Shown one piece after another: positions 18,665 through 27,367 of a stretch of 64,000 nucleotides of DNA. The stretch lies in NCBI RefSeq assembly GCF_021184025.1, contig NZ_CP036537.1:3968001-4032000 (forward strand), written 5' to 3'. Below the pieces are notes generated by a model that did no database searches, was not told the DNA's origin, and was given only the letters and a program-made list of their open reading frames with translations. The DNA is from Rhodopseudomonas boonkerdii. GTDB lineage: Bacteria > Pseudomonadota > Alphaproteobacteria > Rhizobiales > Xanthobacteraceae. The position numbers and the translations under genes are program-made. The first letter of the stretch is position 1, and each line of letters opens with the position of its first letter.

Positions 18665-19660
18665 ATGAACCAGCACGTCCGTCTCCTCCGCGAACAGATC
18701 GAAGTCCCGTACCAGCCGCCGCGCATCGCGCGGGCGAACGGGATCGATATTTGTTACGACATCTTCGGCTACAGCGACGCGGAACCCATGGTGATGATCA
18801 TGGGTCTCGGCGCGCAGCTGATCCATTGGGACGACGATTTCTGCCGCGAACTCGCCGGTCGCGGTTTTCGCGTGATCCGTTTTGACAACCGCGACATCGG
18901 CTTGTCATCGAAAATGACGGGCGGCAAGAAGTTCTCCCTCTATGAACTGGCGAAGCTGCGCTTCCTCAACATTCCCCTCGCCGCACCGTACAAGCTGTCC
19001 GACATGGCGGCCGATACCGTGGCACTTCTTGACGTCTTACATATCCGCAAAGCGCATGTGGTCGGCGCGTCCATGGGCGGCATGATCGCGCAGGAGATGG
19101 CGATCAGCTATCCTGAGCGTCTGCGCTCGCTGACCTCGATCATGTCCACCACCGGCGATCCGCGCCTGCCGCAACCGAGCCGTCAGGTGACGCTGAAACT
19201 GCTGCAGCGGCAGCCGGACGGCTATGAGGCCTTCATCGAGCGTTTCAAGCAGACCTGGCTGTTCCTGCGCGTCGGCAGCTTCCCGGATGACGAGGCACGC
19301 GACCTCGACCGGGCCGAACGCACTTATGCCCGCGGCCTCAACCCGGAAGGCGTCGGTCGCCAGCTACGCGCCATTCTCGCTTCGGGCAGCCGCAGGGAGC
19401 GCCTCGCCCAGGTGACGGCACCGACGCTGGTCATCCATGGCAAAGTCGATCCCCTGGTACACCCGGCCGCCGGCCGCGACACCGCCGCGTCGATCCCGGG
19501 CGCCAAACTGATGTTGATCGACCGCATGGGCCATGCACTGCCGATCTCCATGTGGGGCACGGTGATCGATGCCATCTCGCGCCATGCACATGATGCGAGC
19601 CTGCAGATGCGTACACCGCCGCTGCGGCAGCATGCGGCCGAGATGCGGCGGACGGGCTGA
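18665..19660 (+). CDS. Alpha/beta hydrolase (serine esterase type)
   Basis: 331 aa. The nucleophile elbow is GASMGG (Ser), the acid is the Asp in HGKVDPLV, and the His is in RMGHALP, completing a Ser-Asp-His triad. FDNRDIGLSSK after the second strand is typical of this hydrolase subfamily (carboxylesterases and lactonases). It has no signal peptide, so it is cytoplasmic. Its promoter region contains the GTCACAA repeats. Confidence 0.88.
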   Translation: MNQHVRLLREQIEVPYQPPRIARANGIDICYDIFGYSDAEPMVMIMGLGAQLIHWDDDFCRELAGRGFRVIRFDNRDIGLSSKMTGGKKFSLYELAKLRFLNIPLAAPYKLSDMAADTVALLDVLHIRKAHVVGASMGGMIAQEMAISYPERLRSLTSIMSTTGDPRLPQPSRQVTLKLLQRQPDGYEAFIERFKQTWLFLRVGSFPDDEARDLDRAERTYARGLNPEGVGRQLRAILASGSRRERLAQVTAPTLVIHGKVDPLVHPAAGRDTAASIPGAKLMLIDRMGHALPISMWGTVIDAISRHAHDASLQMRTPPLRQHAAEMRRTG

Positions 19661-19665
19661 ACCGT

Positions 19666-19917
19666 CTATTTCTTGTCCTTCGCTGCGCCGCCGAGCCCGG
19701 CCATGTTCGCGAACATGTCCTGAAAACGCTCGCCAACCTTCGGGTCAAACGAGAACCAGCTCTGCATGATCGCCTCCGGAGAATACTTGTCCATATTCTC
19801 CGTCATCTTTCTCTGCATCTGATCCATCATCGCCGCCTGCATCGGCTGCACATCGGGCAACCCGAGAAATTCGCGTGCCTCAAGCGGCGTGCAGTCCACG
19901 GTGACGGTTACCTTCAT
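19666..19917 (-). CDS. DUF6489-like small protein
   Basis: 83 aa, beginning MKVTVTVDCTPLEAREFLGL and rich in Met/Gln helices (QPMQAAMMDQMQRKM). The start and the CTPxEAxxFLGLPDV pattern match the DUF6489 family of small alphaproteobacterial proteins of unknown role, from memory and not checked. ATG 19917 is preferred to TTG 19923 because of GAGGGGG upstream. It converges with the hydrolase gene, with only 5 bp between the two stop codons. Confidence 0.75.
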   Translation of the reverse strand: MKVTVTVDCTPLEAREFLGLPDVQPMQAAMMDQMQRKMTENMDKYSPEAIMQSWFSFDPKVGERFQDMFANMAGLGGAAKDKK

Positions 19918-20068
19918 TGCCAATCCCCCTCATCCGGTCTGCAAATCAATGCGAGCGGACAGTATCGCCGCGGTCGCCGCCGCGATGCAAGCGATGCGCG
20001 GTGCAGGGACCCGGCCTCGCAATATCCGGCCGGCGCGGATCCGACCCAAGCTGCAGCTCCAAACGAAC

Positions 20069-20090
20069 AGGGCCCCGCGAACGGGGCCCT
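20069..20090 (-). terminator. Probable recA terminator hairpin
   Basis: AGGGCCCCG and CGGGGCCCT form a perfect 9-bp stem with a 4-nt loop, 112 bp downstream of the recA stop. On the recA strand it is followed by GTTCGTTTGG, only a weak U-tract, so it may instead be a stability hairpin. Confidence 0.65.
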
Positions 20091-20202
20091 CGACGTATGC
20101 GACAGGCATTGCGAGGCATCGGCAACAGACCCCCGCAACACACCGCCGCGAACCGATTTTCGCAGCTGATCCGACCCTGCTCGGCAAGGCCGAACGCGCC
20201 GA

Positions 20203-21300
20203 TCAATCCTCAGCAGGCTCCGCGTCGTCGCCGTCATCGCTTTCCGGCTTGCCTGCGAGAATCTGCTCGGCGATCAGGCCGGAATTCTGCCGGATCGCCG
20301 CTTCGATCTTGGCGGTCATGTCCGGATTGGCGCGCAGAAACGCTTTCGAATTCTCGCGCCCCTGACCGAGACGCTGGCTGTCATAGGAGAACCAGGCGCC
20401 TGACTTCTCGACGATGCCGGCCTTGACGCCGAGATCGAGAATCTCGCCCATCTTGGAGACGCCTTCGCCATACATGATGTCGAATTCGACCTGCTTGAAC
20501 GGCGGAGCCAGCTTGTTCTTGACCACCTTCACGCGGGTCGAGTTGCCGACCACCTCATCGCGCTCCTTGATCGCACCGATACGGCGGATGTCGAGGCGGA
20601 CCGAGGCGTAGAACTTCAGCGCATTGCCGCCGGTGGTGGTTTCCGGCGAGCCGTACATCACACCGATCTTCATGCGGATCTGGTTGATGAAGATCACCAT
20701 CGTGTTGGACTTGTTGATCGAGGCGGTCAGCTTGCGCAGCGCCTGGCTCATCAACCGCGCCTGCAGGCCCGGCAGCGCATCGCCCATTTCGCCTTCGAGT
20801 TCTGCCCGCGGCACCAGCGCAGCCACCGAGTCGATGATCAGCACGTCCACTGCGCCCGAGCGCACCAGCGTGTCGGCGATTTCCAGCGCCTGCTCGCCAT
20901 GGTCGGGCTGCGAGATCAGGAGCTCGTCGACATTGACGCCGAGTTTGCGGGCATAGACCGGATCGAGCGCATGTTCGGCGTCCACGAAAGCGCAGATGCC
21001 GCCCTTCTTCTGCGCCTCGGCGACGCAATGCAGCGCCAGCGTGGTCTTGCCCGAAGATTCCGGCCCGTAGATCTCGATGATACGTCCCCGCGGCAGGCCG
21101 CCGACACCAAGCGCAATGTCCAGGCCGAGGGAGCCCGAGGACACCACCTCGATATCCATCGAGCGGTCGTTCTTGCCGAGCTTCATCACCGAGCCTTTGC
21201 CAAACTGGCGCTCGATCTGGGAGAGCGCAGCCGACAGGGCTTTGGACTTGTCCATGGAGGATCCTTCAACGATACGCAAGGCAGTCGGATTGGCGGCCAT
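20203..21300 (-). CDS. recA: Recombinase RecA
   Basis: 365 aa. It forms filaments on ssDNA, drives strand exchange and triggers LexA self-cleavage. The Walker A motif is [19 protein letters not shown] is the Walker B strand, and the L2 region reads [20 protein letters not shown]. The acidic tail ends [11 protein letters not shown]. The N-terminus has the [16 protein letters not shown] extension usual for this bacterial group. AAGGAG 8 nt before the ATG fixes the start at 21300. An SOS box lies about 90 bp upstream. Confidence 0.98.
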   Translation of the reverse strand: MAANPTALRIVEGSSMDKSKALSAALSQIERQFGKGSVMKLGKNDRSMDIEVVSSGSLGLDIALGVGGLPRGRIIEIYGPESSGKTTLALHCVAEAQKKGGICAFVDAEHALDPVYARKLGVNVDELLISQPDHGEQALEIADTLVRSGAVDVLIIDSVAALVPRAELEGEMGDALPGLQARLMSQALRKLTASINKSNTMVIFINQIRMKIGVMYGSPETTTGGNALKFYASVRLDIRRIGAIKERDEVVGNSTRVKVVKNKLAPPFKQVEFDIMYGEGVSKMGEILDLGVKAGIVEKSGAWFSYDSQRLGQGRENSKAFLRANPDMTAKIEAAIRQNSGLIAEQILAGKPESDDGDDAEPAED

Positions 21301-21389
21301 TGATCTAGCTCCTTATGAAGGGATTCGCGACAGGGACAAACGGAACGGCAGTGCCGCTCGATTGATTCAATGTACCCTATCTGTTCTAT

Positions 21390-21404
21390 GTTCGCAATAT
21401 GTTC
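21390..21404 (-). promoter_or_regulatory. SOS box (LexA site) of recA
   Basis: GTTC-GCAATAT-GTTC on the plus strand (GAAC-N7-GAAC on the recA strand) is an exact match to the alphaproteobacterial LexA direct-repeat box. It lies 90 bp upstream of the recA start. A further GTTC at 21383-21386 adds a half-site. Confidence 0.93.
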
Positions 21405-21481
21405 TTGATGAAATCTGGGTACTGGCCGCCCATAATTTGCGGACTTGTCCGGATTGGGCTCGCAGCCCCAGGATCAGGATT

Positions 21482-21673
21482 TCAGACTTCGGCGGCCGCA
21501 GCGGGCAGCGGCAGCTTCGCCAGCTCCGGCGAAATCCCGATCGCATAGACTTCGGCGACCCCAGCCTTGCGCAGACGCTTCAGCTCGGCCACTGCGTGGT
21601 CAAGGGTTTCGACGGTACCGTAAAACACCTTCTCCGTCGGCTTATACGGCGTTCCGTAGATGCTGTAGGCCAT
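21482..21673 (-). CDS. Small conserved hypothetical protein
   Basis: 63 aa starting MAYSIYGTPYKPTEKVFYGT, with a helical TLDHAVAELKRLRKAGVAEVYAIG segment. No family is recognised. It is probably cytoplasmic. A longer upstream reading from 21760 overlaps a palindrome and lacks similar composition, so the short form is chosen. Confidence 0.6.
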   Translation of the reverse strand: MAYSIYGTPYKPTEKVFYGTVETLDHAVAELKRLRKAGVAEVYAIGISPELAKLPLPAAAAEV

Positions 21674-21734
21674 GGGCGGAAAGCGTCCGGTCGATCTGCT
21701 GCTATCAGCCAGTCGTATAGCGGCCCGCAGCGAT

Positions 21735-21754
21735 TTGTCTATCAAAATAGACAA
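21735..21754. promoter_or_regulatory. Palindromic candidate operator
   Basis: TTGTCTAT-CAAA-ATAGACAA is a perfect 8-bp inverted repeat, 62 bp upstream of the small 63-aa gene and 146 bp upstream of the thioesterase gene. It is AT-rich in a GC-rich setting, which is typical of an operator. Confidence 0.6.
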
Positions 21755-21899
21755 CTCCACAAGGAGTTGGGCTGCGGCGCATTCACGCGATCCGATGACC
21801 AGCGCAGCGGTTCCGGGCGAAGCCTTTCATTTCCAATGACGCCGGATACGATCTGACGGCATCGTCCCCATTCACCGCTCATCGCCTCAGGACACCCGC

Positions 21900-22331
21900 A
21901 TGGACGCCACCACCCGCATCCGCGACAGTTTTGCCAAGCAAGGCCTGATGACCACGCTCGGCGCATCGCTCGGCAACATTGCGCCGGGCGCAGTGGAGAT
22001 CGTGATGATCCCCTCGCCCGCCATTTCGCAGCAACATGGCTTCGTCCATGCGGGTGCTGTCAGCGCAATCGCCGACAGCGCCGCGGGCTATTCGGCCCTC
22101 AGCCTGATGCCCGAAGGCACGGGCGTGCTGACAACCGAATTCAAGATCAATCTGGTCGCGCCGGCCGTGGGCGAGCGTATTGTCGCGCGCGGGCGCGTGG
22201 TGAAGCCCGGGCGCACGCTGACGCTCACGCAGTCCGAGGTCTTCGCCATCGGCAATGGTCAGGAGAAGCTGATCGCCCTCCTCACCGCCACGATGATGAC
22301 CCTCAGGGATCGCGACGGCATCAGCGATTGA
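21900..22331 (+). CDS. PaaI-type hotdog-fold thioesterase
   Basis: 143 aa. The hotdog core QQHGFVHAGAVSAIADSAAGYSAL contains the HGGxxxxxxD-like active-site pattern of PaaI thioesterases, followed by TTEFKINLVAPAVGERIVARG and a second strand set. It hydrolyses acyl-CoA, probably an aromatic or medium-chain CoA ester. No operon partner is nearby. Confidence 0.9.
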   Translation: MDATTRIRDSFAKQGLMTTLGASLGNIAPGAVEIVMIPSPAISQQHGFVHAGAVSAIADSAAGYSALSLMPEGTGVLTTEFKINLVAPAVGERIVARGRVVKPGRTLTLTQSEVFAIGNGQEKLIALLTATMMTLRDRDGISD

Positions 22332-22348
22332 CACCTGCGCGAGGCGGC

Positions 22349-22663
22349 TCAGCGCGCGAGTTGGCTCACCAGATCGCAGCTTGCGATGCGATTGACGTCG
22401 GCAAGACGTCGCTCGACAGGCGCGGCGAGATCGATGGTCTTGAGCAGTTCGGTCAGTTGCCGGTGCGCGCGTTCAGCGTCCGCAGCCGGCAGCGGCGCTT
22501 CGTCATAGGCATCGATATAGGGCGCGACGAGATGGTGCAGCAGCTGACAGAGCGCGCTGTGCTCGGGCGCACGGCTGCTGAGATCGGCGAGCTTTTGCTG
22601 GAAGGAACGGAAGCTGTGCAGGCCGTGGTGCTGCTGTTCGAACCATGTGCTGAGATCGTTCAT
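22349..22663 (-). CDS. Hypothetical protein, small helical
   Basis: 104 aa, mostly helical and rich in His, Leu and Gln (QQHHGLHSFRSFQQKLADL). No recognisable family, signal or membrane segment. GAGG lies upstream; the second of two adjacent ATGs gives better spacing. It converges with the thioesterase gene 17 bp away. Confidence 0.65.
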   Translation of the reverse strand: MNDLSTWFEQQHHGLHSFRSFQQKLADLSSRAPEHSALCQLLHHLVAPYIDAYDEAPLPAADAERAHRQLTELLKTIDLAAPVERRLADVNRIASCDLVSQLAR

Positions 22664-22738
22664 CATAGCCTCTTCAGATTTGTGAAGAAGCTGCGAGCTT
22701 TTACACGATCCCGCGCGGAAAGGCCAGCATGTGCCCGG

Positions 22739-23059
22739 CTAACGCGGTCCGGCGATGATCACCGCAGCGCCGATCAAGCAGATCGCCGCCCCCACAATAT
22801 CCCAGCGATCCGGACGAAAGCCCTCGGCGAGCCAGAGCCACAACACCGACATCGCAATATAGATACCGCCATAGGTGGCATAGGCTCGGCCCGCAGCTTC
22901 GCTTTCGACCAACGTCAGAAGCCACGCGAACACGAGCAACGACGCAACGCCTGGCACCAGTATCCACGCGGACTTGCCGAGCCGCAGCCAGGCCCAAAAG
23001 GCGAAGCAGCCAACGATTTCGGCTAGAGCAGCGCCGATGAAAACCGAAGCCGTTCGCAT
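22739..23059 (-). CDS. YnfA (UPF0060) small membrane protein
   Basis: 106 aa with four predicted TM helices. Conserved [25 protein letters not shown] and [19 protein letters not shown] match the UPF0060/YnfA family, which has been linked to small multidrug resistance-type transport. The start at 23059 gives the usual length of about 106-108 aa; the longer in-frame reading is less likely. Confidence 0.9.
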   Translation of the reverse strand: MRTASVFIGAALAEIVGCFAFWAWLRLGKSAWILVPGVASLLVFAWLLTLVESEAAGRAYATYGGIYIAMSVLWLWLAEGFRPDRWDIVGAAICLIGAAVIIAGPR

Positions 23060-23134
23060 AGGTCCTGCTTGTTGCCTGTCGTTTGTTTCAATGCGCATGA
23101 CATAGCGGCCGATGGCCGGCAAAGGCAACCGACC

Positions 23135-23446
23135 TTATCCGCTCTTCGTTGCACGCCGCAGCACAAACAGATGCGATACAAGAAGCGTTACCGACACGAC
23201 CGCTACGCCGATGTCAGCACCGTGCACGCGATGGGGCATCCAGGTCGTCGCGGCCCAGATTATCGCGCGGATCCCGAGCGCGAGGGCAATCAGCGCCCAC
23301 AGGCCTATTGGTTTCGGCGCGAACCATGTTGGCTTGCCGTCGAAGCCCCACTGCATCGCGATACGGTGCCGCGCGATCCGCGGCGCAGAATAGAGACTGC
23401 TCGCGATCATCATGATGGACGCCAACCAGAATATATAGTCCGCCAT
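23135..23446 (-). CDS. Hypothetical membrane protein (DUF1648/SdpI-like pattern)
   Basis: 103 aa with three hydrophobic segments. The stretch RIAMQWGFDGKPTWFAPKPIG resembles the DUF1648 motif found in SdpI-type immunity proteins, but the match is short. It lies on the same strand as ynfA. The remaining 239 bp upstream, to 23685, have no clear gene. Confidence 0.6.
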   Translation of the reverse strand: MADYIFWLASIMMIASSLYSAPRIARHRIAMQWGFDGKPTWFAPKPIGLWALIALALGIRAIIWAATTWMPHRVHGADIGVAVVSVTLLVSHLFVLRRATKSG

Positions 23447-23685
23447 CATCGTTCCCCCGCCAGACCGGCCTCAGCCTCAGGGCCAAGCTGATGATCGCCA
23501 CATGCGATCGGCGTGTTCCACAACAGGCACCACACGGGACATCGCTCAAAAAAACCGTATATTCGCCGCAAATTTTGCACGATTTTTGTCGACGCGCGGA
23601 ACGACTTGGGTTAGCGGTACCATTGTCCTACGGCAACCCAGATGCTGGCGAACAACGCGACGCGTCGCAGACGTGGTGATCTCCA

Positions 23686-23898
23686 TTGCCGCTCTTCTAT
23701 TTTCACATCATCTCCGAGGATACCTTTCTCGACGAGGAGGGCACCAGCTTCGAGTCCGAGCAGGATGCGATGAAGCATGCGCGCGAACTCGCCGCGGAAC
23801 TGGTCCGAAGCACGGGCGTCGTGAAGGGCGCGATCGTCGTGGAGAACGACGACGCTGGCGGCATGTTCGAAGTGCCACTCTCCTCGTGGAACAATTGA
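23686..23898 (+). CDS. DUF6894-like small protein
   Basis: 70 aa with MPLFYFHIISEDTFLDEEG at its start, the typical PxYFHxxxxxxxxDEEG pattern of the DUF6894 family of short rhizobial proteins (recalled, not searched). The only start at the conserved N-terminus is TTG 23686, with a weak upstream GGTGAT. Function unknown. Confidence 0.7.
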   Translation: MPLFYFHIISEDTFLDEEGTSFESEQDAMKHARELAAELVRSTGVVKGAIVVENDDAGGMFEVPLSSWNN

Positions 23899-23956
23899 TC
23901 ACCGGCGCCCGCGTCACGCGGTAGCACAGGCCCGGTACACCCCTTCCCGAGAGGAT

Positions 23957-24226
23957 CTATTGCGCAGCGCTGCCTGTCTTGGTGCGCGACTGCTTGGCCG
24001 GGGCAGCAGCCTTCGGCGCATCGCTGCGGACATTGCCCCAAGGATCGACCGAGCCCTTGTTATCGGGAATCTGCTTCAGGGAGTCGCGATAGGCCTTTTG
24101 CCGGATCGCGTCCTGCTCCTTCTCCTCCGGAGTCATGGTTTTCACCTCCGGCATCAGATTCATCATCTGCGCCGAGGCGGGTCCGGTCAGTAGCGCGAGC
24201 ATCAGGGCGACGCTGAGCAGTCTCAT
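23957..24226 (-). CDS. Small secreted protein with IPDxKxxxDPWG motif (A)
   Basis: 89 aa. A signal peptide MRLLSVALMLALLTGPASA is followed by a charged helix, then KAYRDSLKQIPDNKGSVDPWG and a Lys/Ala-rich tail. The core is shared with the gene at 26879-27136, with the alignable pattern KAYxxxLxxIPDxKxxxDPWG. No enzymatic motif is seen. It lies upstream of the HdeA-like gene by position but on the same strand. Confidence 0.75.
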   Translation of the reverse strand: MRLLSVALMLALLTGPASAQMMNLMPEVKTMTPEEKEQDAIRQKAYRDSLKQIPDNKGSVDPWGNVRSDAPKAAAPAKQSRTKTGSAAQ

Positions 24227-24372
24227 GATTAAAGGCTCCCTCCAATACGGAGCTCTTATACCATCGGTCTCTCATGCGCGCCAACCGCTCGCCGGCAACA
24301 CAGCCCCACCCGCCCTGCACGGGCGGACATGTCCGGACATCGAGACGCGGAGACATCCGACCTGTCACGCGA

Positions 24373-24663
24373 CTACTTGCCCAGAATCTTCTCGGCCGCG
24401 GTGACGATGCTGACGCCCGGATTGGTGGCGCAATAGGCGCCGAACTTCTTGGCGTTTTCTACGAACACATCTGTATCGATCAGCGCATCGTCGGAGTCGC
24501 CCTTGTACCAGCCATCGATCCAGGTCAGCACCATCTGGATCTCGTCGGGCTTGGATTCGACGAACTGCTTGCACGACATGGTGGCGAGATCGATGGTCAC
24601 GGCCCTGGCAGGCATGCTGACAAATACGATCATGGACGCAAGCAATACGCGGGCAGTCTTCAT
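24373..24663 (-). CDS. HdeA-like periplasmic acid-chaperone family protein
   Basis: 96 aa with signal peptide MKTARVLLASMIVFVSMPARA. The mature part has two Cys (MSCKQF and YCATNP) expected to form the HdeA/HdeB disulfide, plus the family core IDGWYKGD. HdeA-type proteins prevent aggregation in acid. GGGGAGGGGAT before ATG 24663 sets the start. Family assignment is based on size, Cys pair and TWIDGWYKG. Confidence 0.8.
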   Translation of the reverse strand: MKTARVLLASMIVFVSMPARAVTIDLATMSCKQFVESKPDEIQMVLTWIDGWYKGDSDDALIDTDVFVENAKKFGAYCATNPGVSIVTAAEKILGK

Positions 24664-24914
24664 CGCGATCCCCTCCCCGGGAAAACGAACGCCAGCGGCC
24701 TGCGATTGCGGGCACTGCACACGGCATTCGCTGCCGACGCTAGCATCGCCCGGCCCGGCACGATCTGAAGTTTCCCTGAAACTTTGCCGGTAATTGTCTG
24801 CCAGACCTTCAGGAAGTGTAAACGGAGGGGTCCGGATCTCTGCGATCGGCTTCAACGACTGGCAAGGCGATGTAGCTATATGTCTCGTATGGAGACGACA
24901 CGGGGCAACGGGCC

Positions 24915-25157
24915 ATGATCGAGCGACGGCGACATCCGCGCCAGCGGGTTCTGAAACGGGGTGTACTGACGTTCAACGGCGGCGGCGGCATCGATTGCAC
25001 CGTCCGCAACATGTCGGCCTCCGGTGCACGTGTCGAGGTGGCGAGCCCGATCGGCGTTCCCCAACACTTTCATCTCGTGATTGAGGCGGATCAGTTCATC
25101 CGCCGTGGCCGGCCGGTCTGGAGCAGCGAACGCCAGATCGGAATCGCCTTCGACTAG
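24915..25157 (+). CDS. Single-domain PilZ protein
   Basis: 80 aa. The c-di-GMP-binding arginine motif is ERRRHPRQRV and the second is DCTVRNMSASGARVEV (DxSxxG type), so both PilZ consensus parts are present. As a stand-alone domain it would act by contact with a partner, typically flagellar or polysaccharide machinery. No such partner is adjacent. Confidence 0.9.
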   Translation: MIERRRHPRQRVLKRGVLTFNGGGGIDCTVRNMSASGARVEVASPIGVPQHFHLVIEADQFIRRGRPVWSSERQIGIAFD

Positions 25158-25159
25158 CG

Positions 25160-25206
25160 TATGATCCCGAAAAGCGGCAACCGGTTTCGGACGGAGATCA
25201 TGCTCC
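25160..25206. repeat. GATC-palindrome element, copy 1
   Basis: TATGATCCCGAAAAGCGG...CGGAGATCATGC has an outer inverted repeat around GATC and an inner CCGGTTT. The same arrangement occurs at 60222-60266 (GCATGATCCCGAAAAGTGG, then GATCATGC). Confidence 0.75.
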
Positions 25207-25216
25207 GATAAAAACG

Positions 25217-26716
25217 CTAGTAGCGCCTACCGCTGTTATAGCCACCGCCGTAGCCGCCACCGCGGCTGTAACCACCGCCATATCCGCCGCCATAGAAGCG
25301 CGGAGGCGGTGCATAATAGACGGTCGGCGGACGCCGCACCACGATCTCCTCTTCCTCGATGACCTCCCCGCGGCGGCGTGGCGGGGAGCGGTCGGCACGC
25401 TTCTTCGTTCTATCGGCCTGGGCGGGCTTCTCGGCCTTCTTGGAGGCGGCAGCGGGCGGGGCATTGCATGGACAGGTCGGCGCGGAGACCGGCGTCGCCA
25501 GTGCCGCGACATTAGTCAGCGCGGCGGCAGCCGGCGTCGGGACCGGCTTGTTACGCACACGCGCCATCAGGTTTCGCGCCGTCTCCGCCTGTTCGCTATC
25601 GGGAAACTTGACGAGGAAGGCTTCATAAGAAGCCACCGTGTTGGTGATCACAGCGATATTCCAGGCGACCATCCGATAGTGGCGGTCGAGCCAGTCCCGC
25701 GCCTCCGGTCCGAAAGGCGGCGCAGCATAGAGGCTGACGAAGGCTTCATAGGCTTCCACCGAACCGTCGAACACGATCATGTCGTGCGCTTCCCGGATCG
25801 GCTTGCCTGTCAATTCCTTCTTCCACTCCTCCGCCGAGCGCTTCCTGACAGCAGCCCGGGCATCGTCGGCAGCGGTGCCACTGCGGGCCGCGACCTCGAC
25901 GCCCGCCTTCGTTTCCGGCCCAGCATCGCTGGCTGGCGGCTTGATGTCCGCGCCGGCGCCGAAGAAGCGGAAATCATTCACCAGCGACGAACTCTCCCAT
26001 GGGGTCTGCCGCCCTTCGGTCGCCAGATTCACCGCGAGCCGTACCTTCTTGAACGCTTCCTCGATGGGAATGCCTGGCTCACGGCCCGCTTTCAGCAACG
26101 CCGTCGTATAGGGGCTGTTGGCGCCGGTTCCATCCTCGGCTTCGGCGCCGGGCGCGGTGGAGAACGACAGCAGCGTGCCGGGAGCCCCGAATTTCACGTC
26201 CACATGAGCCAAACCGCGCGGCGCCTTGCTGATGGCAGGGAACGGATTGTTGCGGCAGGCATCGAGCAGGATGATGCGGCTCTTGCTCGGCAATGCGTTC
26301 AGCGTATTGAGGATGTCGTTGAGGCGCACGCCCTGCAGCGTGACATCGATCTCGCGTTTGGGATCGATATCCACCGGCATCAGAAAATTCTCGCCATCGA
26401 CCTGAACGCCATGGCCGGCATAGAACACCAGCGACGTGGTGTCCGCCCCCTTGGCGGCGACGGTGGCAGCGAATTCGCTGATCTTCGCGCGCAGATCGTT
26501 CTGCGACAGGTCGGAGGCCGACTGCACTTCGAAGCCGGCATCGGTCAGCATCGCCGCCATCGCCCTGGCGTCGTTGGCGGGGTTCGGCAACGGCGTCACC
26601 GCCTTGTAGGCGGATTGCCCGATCACAAGCGCCACCCGGCTTTCCGCGAAAGCCGCAGAACCGCCGAACAGCACGGCAGCGGCGATGAGCGCGTGGCGAA
26701 CGACAAGACCCATCAT
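25217..26716 (-). CDS. Secreted caspase-fold (peptidase C14) protein
   Basis: 499 aa. A signal peptide (residues 1-24, ending AAFA) is followed by a caspase-like domain with the dyad His102 in YAGHG and Cys154 in LLDACRNNP. Downstream lies a helical SxxxYEAFVSLY-like repeat region, a Pro/Ala/Lys linker with CPC, and a Gly/Tyr-rich tail (YGGGYGGGYSRGGGYGGGY). Bacterial C14 proteins of this type are metacaspase-like Arg/Lys-directed proteases. GGGAGG supports start 26716. The Gly-Tyr tail is unusual for the family. Confidence 0.85.
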   Translation of the reverse strand: MMGLVVRHALIAAAVLFGGSAAFAESRVALVIGQSAYKAVTPLPNPANDARAMAAMLTDAGFEVQSASDLSQNDLRAKISEFAATVAAKGADTTSLVFYAGHGVQVDGENFLMPVDIDPKREIDVTLQGVRLNDILNTLNALPSKSRIILLDACRNNPFPAISKAPRGLAHVDVKFGAPGTLLSFSTAPGAEAEDGTGANSPYTTALLKAGREPGIPIEEAFKKVRLAVNLATEGRQTPWESSSLVNDFRFFGAGADIKPPASDAGPETKAGVEVAARSGTAADDARAAVRKRSAEEWKKELTGKPIREAHDMIVFDGSVEAYEAFVSLYAAPPFGPEARDWLDRHYRMVAWNIAVITNTVASYEAFLVKFPDSEQAETARNLMARVRNKPVPTPAAAALTNVAALATPVSAPTCPCNAPPAAASKKAEKPAQADRTKKRADRSPPRRRGEVIEEEEIVVRRPPTVYYAPPPRFYGGGYGGGYSRGGGYGGGYNSGRRY

Positions 26717-26878
26717 CGAACGACCTCCCGGCCGGGCTGCGTGACGGATCAGCCCCGCCCGACTGCAAGTGACATCAGGCAGCGTCTTCGCCAGCAATGC
26801 GACAGGCTGCCACGACTTGCATTTGGTCGCGATTGGGATCGGGACGGTTCATGGCGAACCGCCCACGGCCAGGACGGG

Positions 26879-27136
26879 TTATTTCTTCTTGGCGGCTGCG
26901 GCCGGCGCCGGTGTCTGAGCCGGCGCAACGCCGCCCCACGGATCGTATTTCTGTTTGGCGTCGGGGATCCGCTCCAGCGCAGCCTTGTAGGCCTTTTCGT
27001 CGGGCTTAGGCTTTTCGGGCGGGTTGGCATGCGGGCTTTTTTCTTCGCCGCCACCGCGCCGTTGTGCCGATGCCGGCGTCGCAACCGAGGTCGCAATCAG
27101 GGCCAGGGCAGTTGCTGCCAGAACGAGTGCTTTCAT
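26879..27136 (-). CDS. Small secreted protein with IPDxKxxxDPWG motif (B)
   Basis: 85 aa. The signal peptide ends ATPASA; the charged part GGGEEKSPHANPPEKPKPDEK is followed by KAYKAALERIPDAKQKYDPWG and a Pro/Ala/Lys tail. It is a paralogue of the gene at 23957-24226. GGAGGATC before the ATG is a good ribosome site. Role unknown; the repetitive Lys-rich tail suggests binding to a polyanion, which is inference only. Confidence 0.78.
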   Translation of the reverse strand: MKALVLAATALALIATSVATPASAQRRGGGEEKSPHANPPEKPKPDEKAYKAALERIPDAKQKYDPWGGVAPAQTPAPAAAAKKK

Positions 27137-27367
27137 GAGAGATCCTCCATGTCCTTGATAGCGCGGCGCCCACGTCATTTTCCAGCCCCCCCGGTCAGCC
27201 GCGTTGCGCCCCTCGCGCCTTTGCATGGCTTGCTACCCTTGAAATCACGACATTTTTCGGGACGGATTGGTGAACAAGGGGTTTGTGAAACAGCTTGCAT
27301 TGCGTGCCGGCGAAAACCAGATCTTGGCATGTTTGGTCTATCGTCCCTCTCTCGAGGGGAAACGGAC

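Noticed and set aside
25679..27328. Very long open frame on the plus strand antisense to the caspase-fold gene
   Set aside because: Composition is Arg/His-rich, as expected for a frame antisense to a GC-rich gene, and it has no motif. Only the part after 27329/27368 is a real gene.
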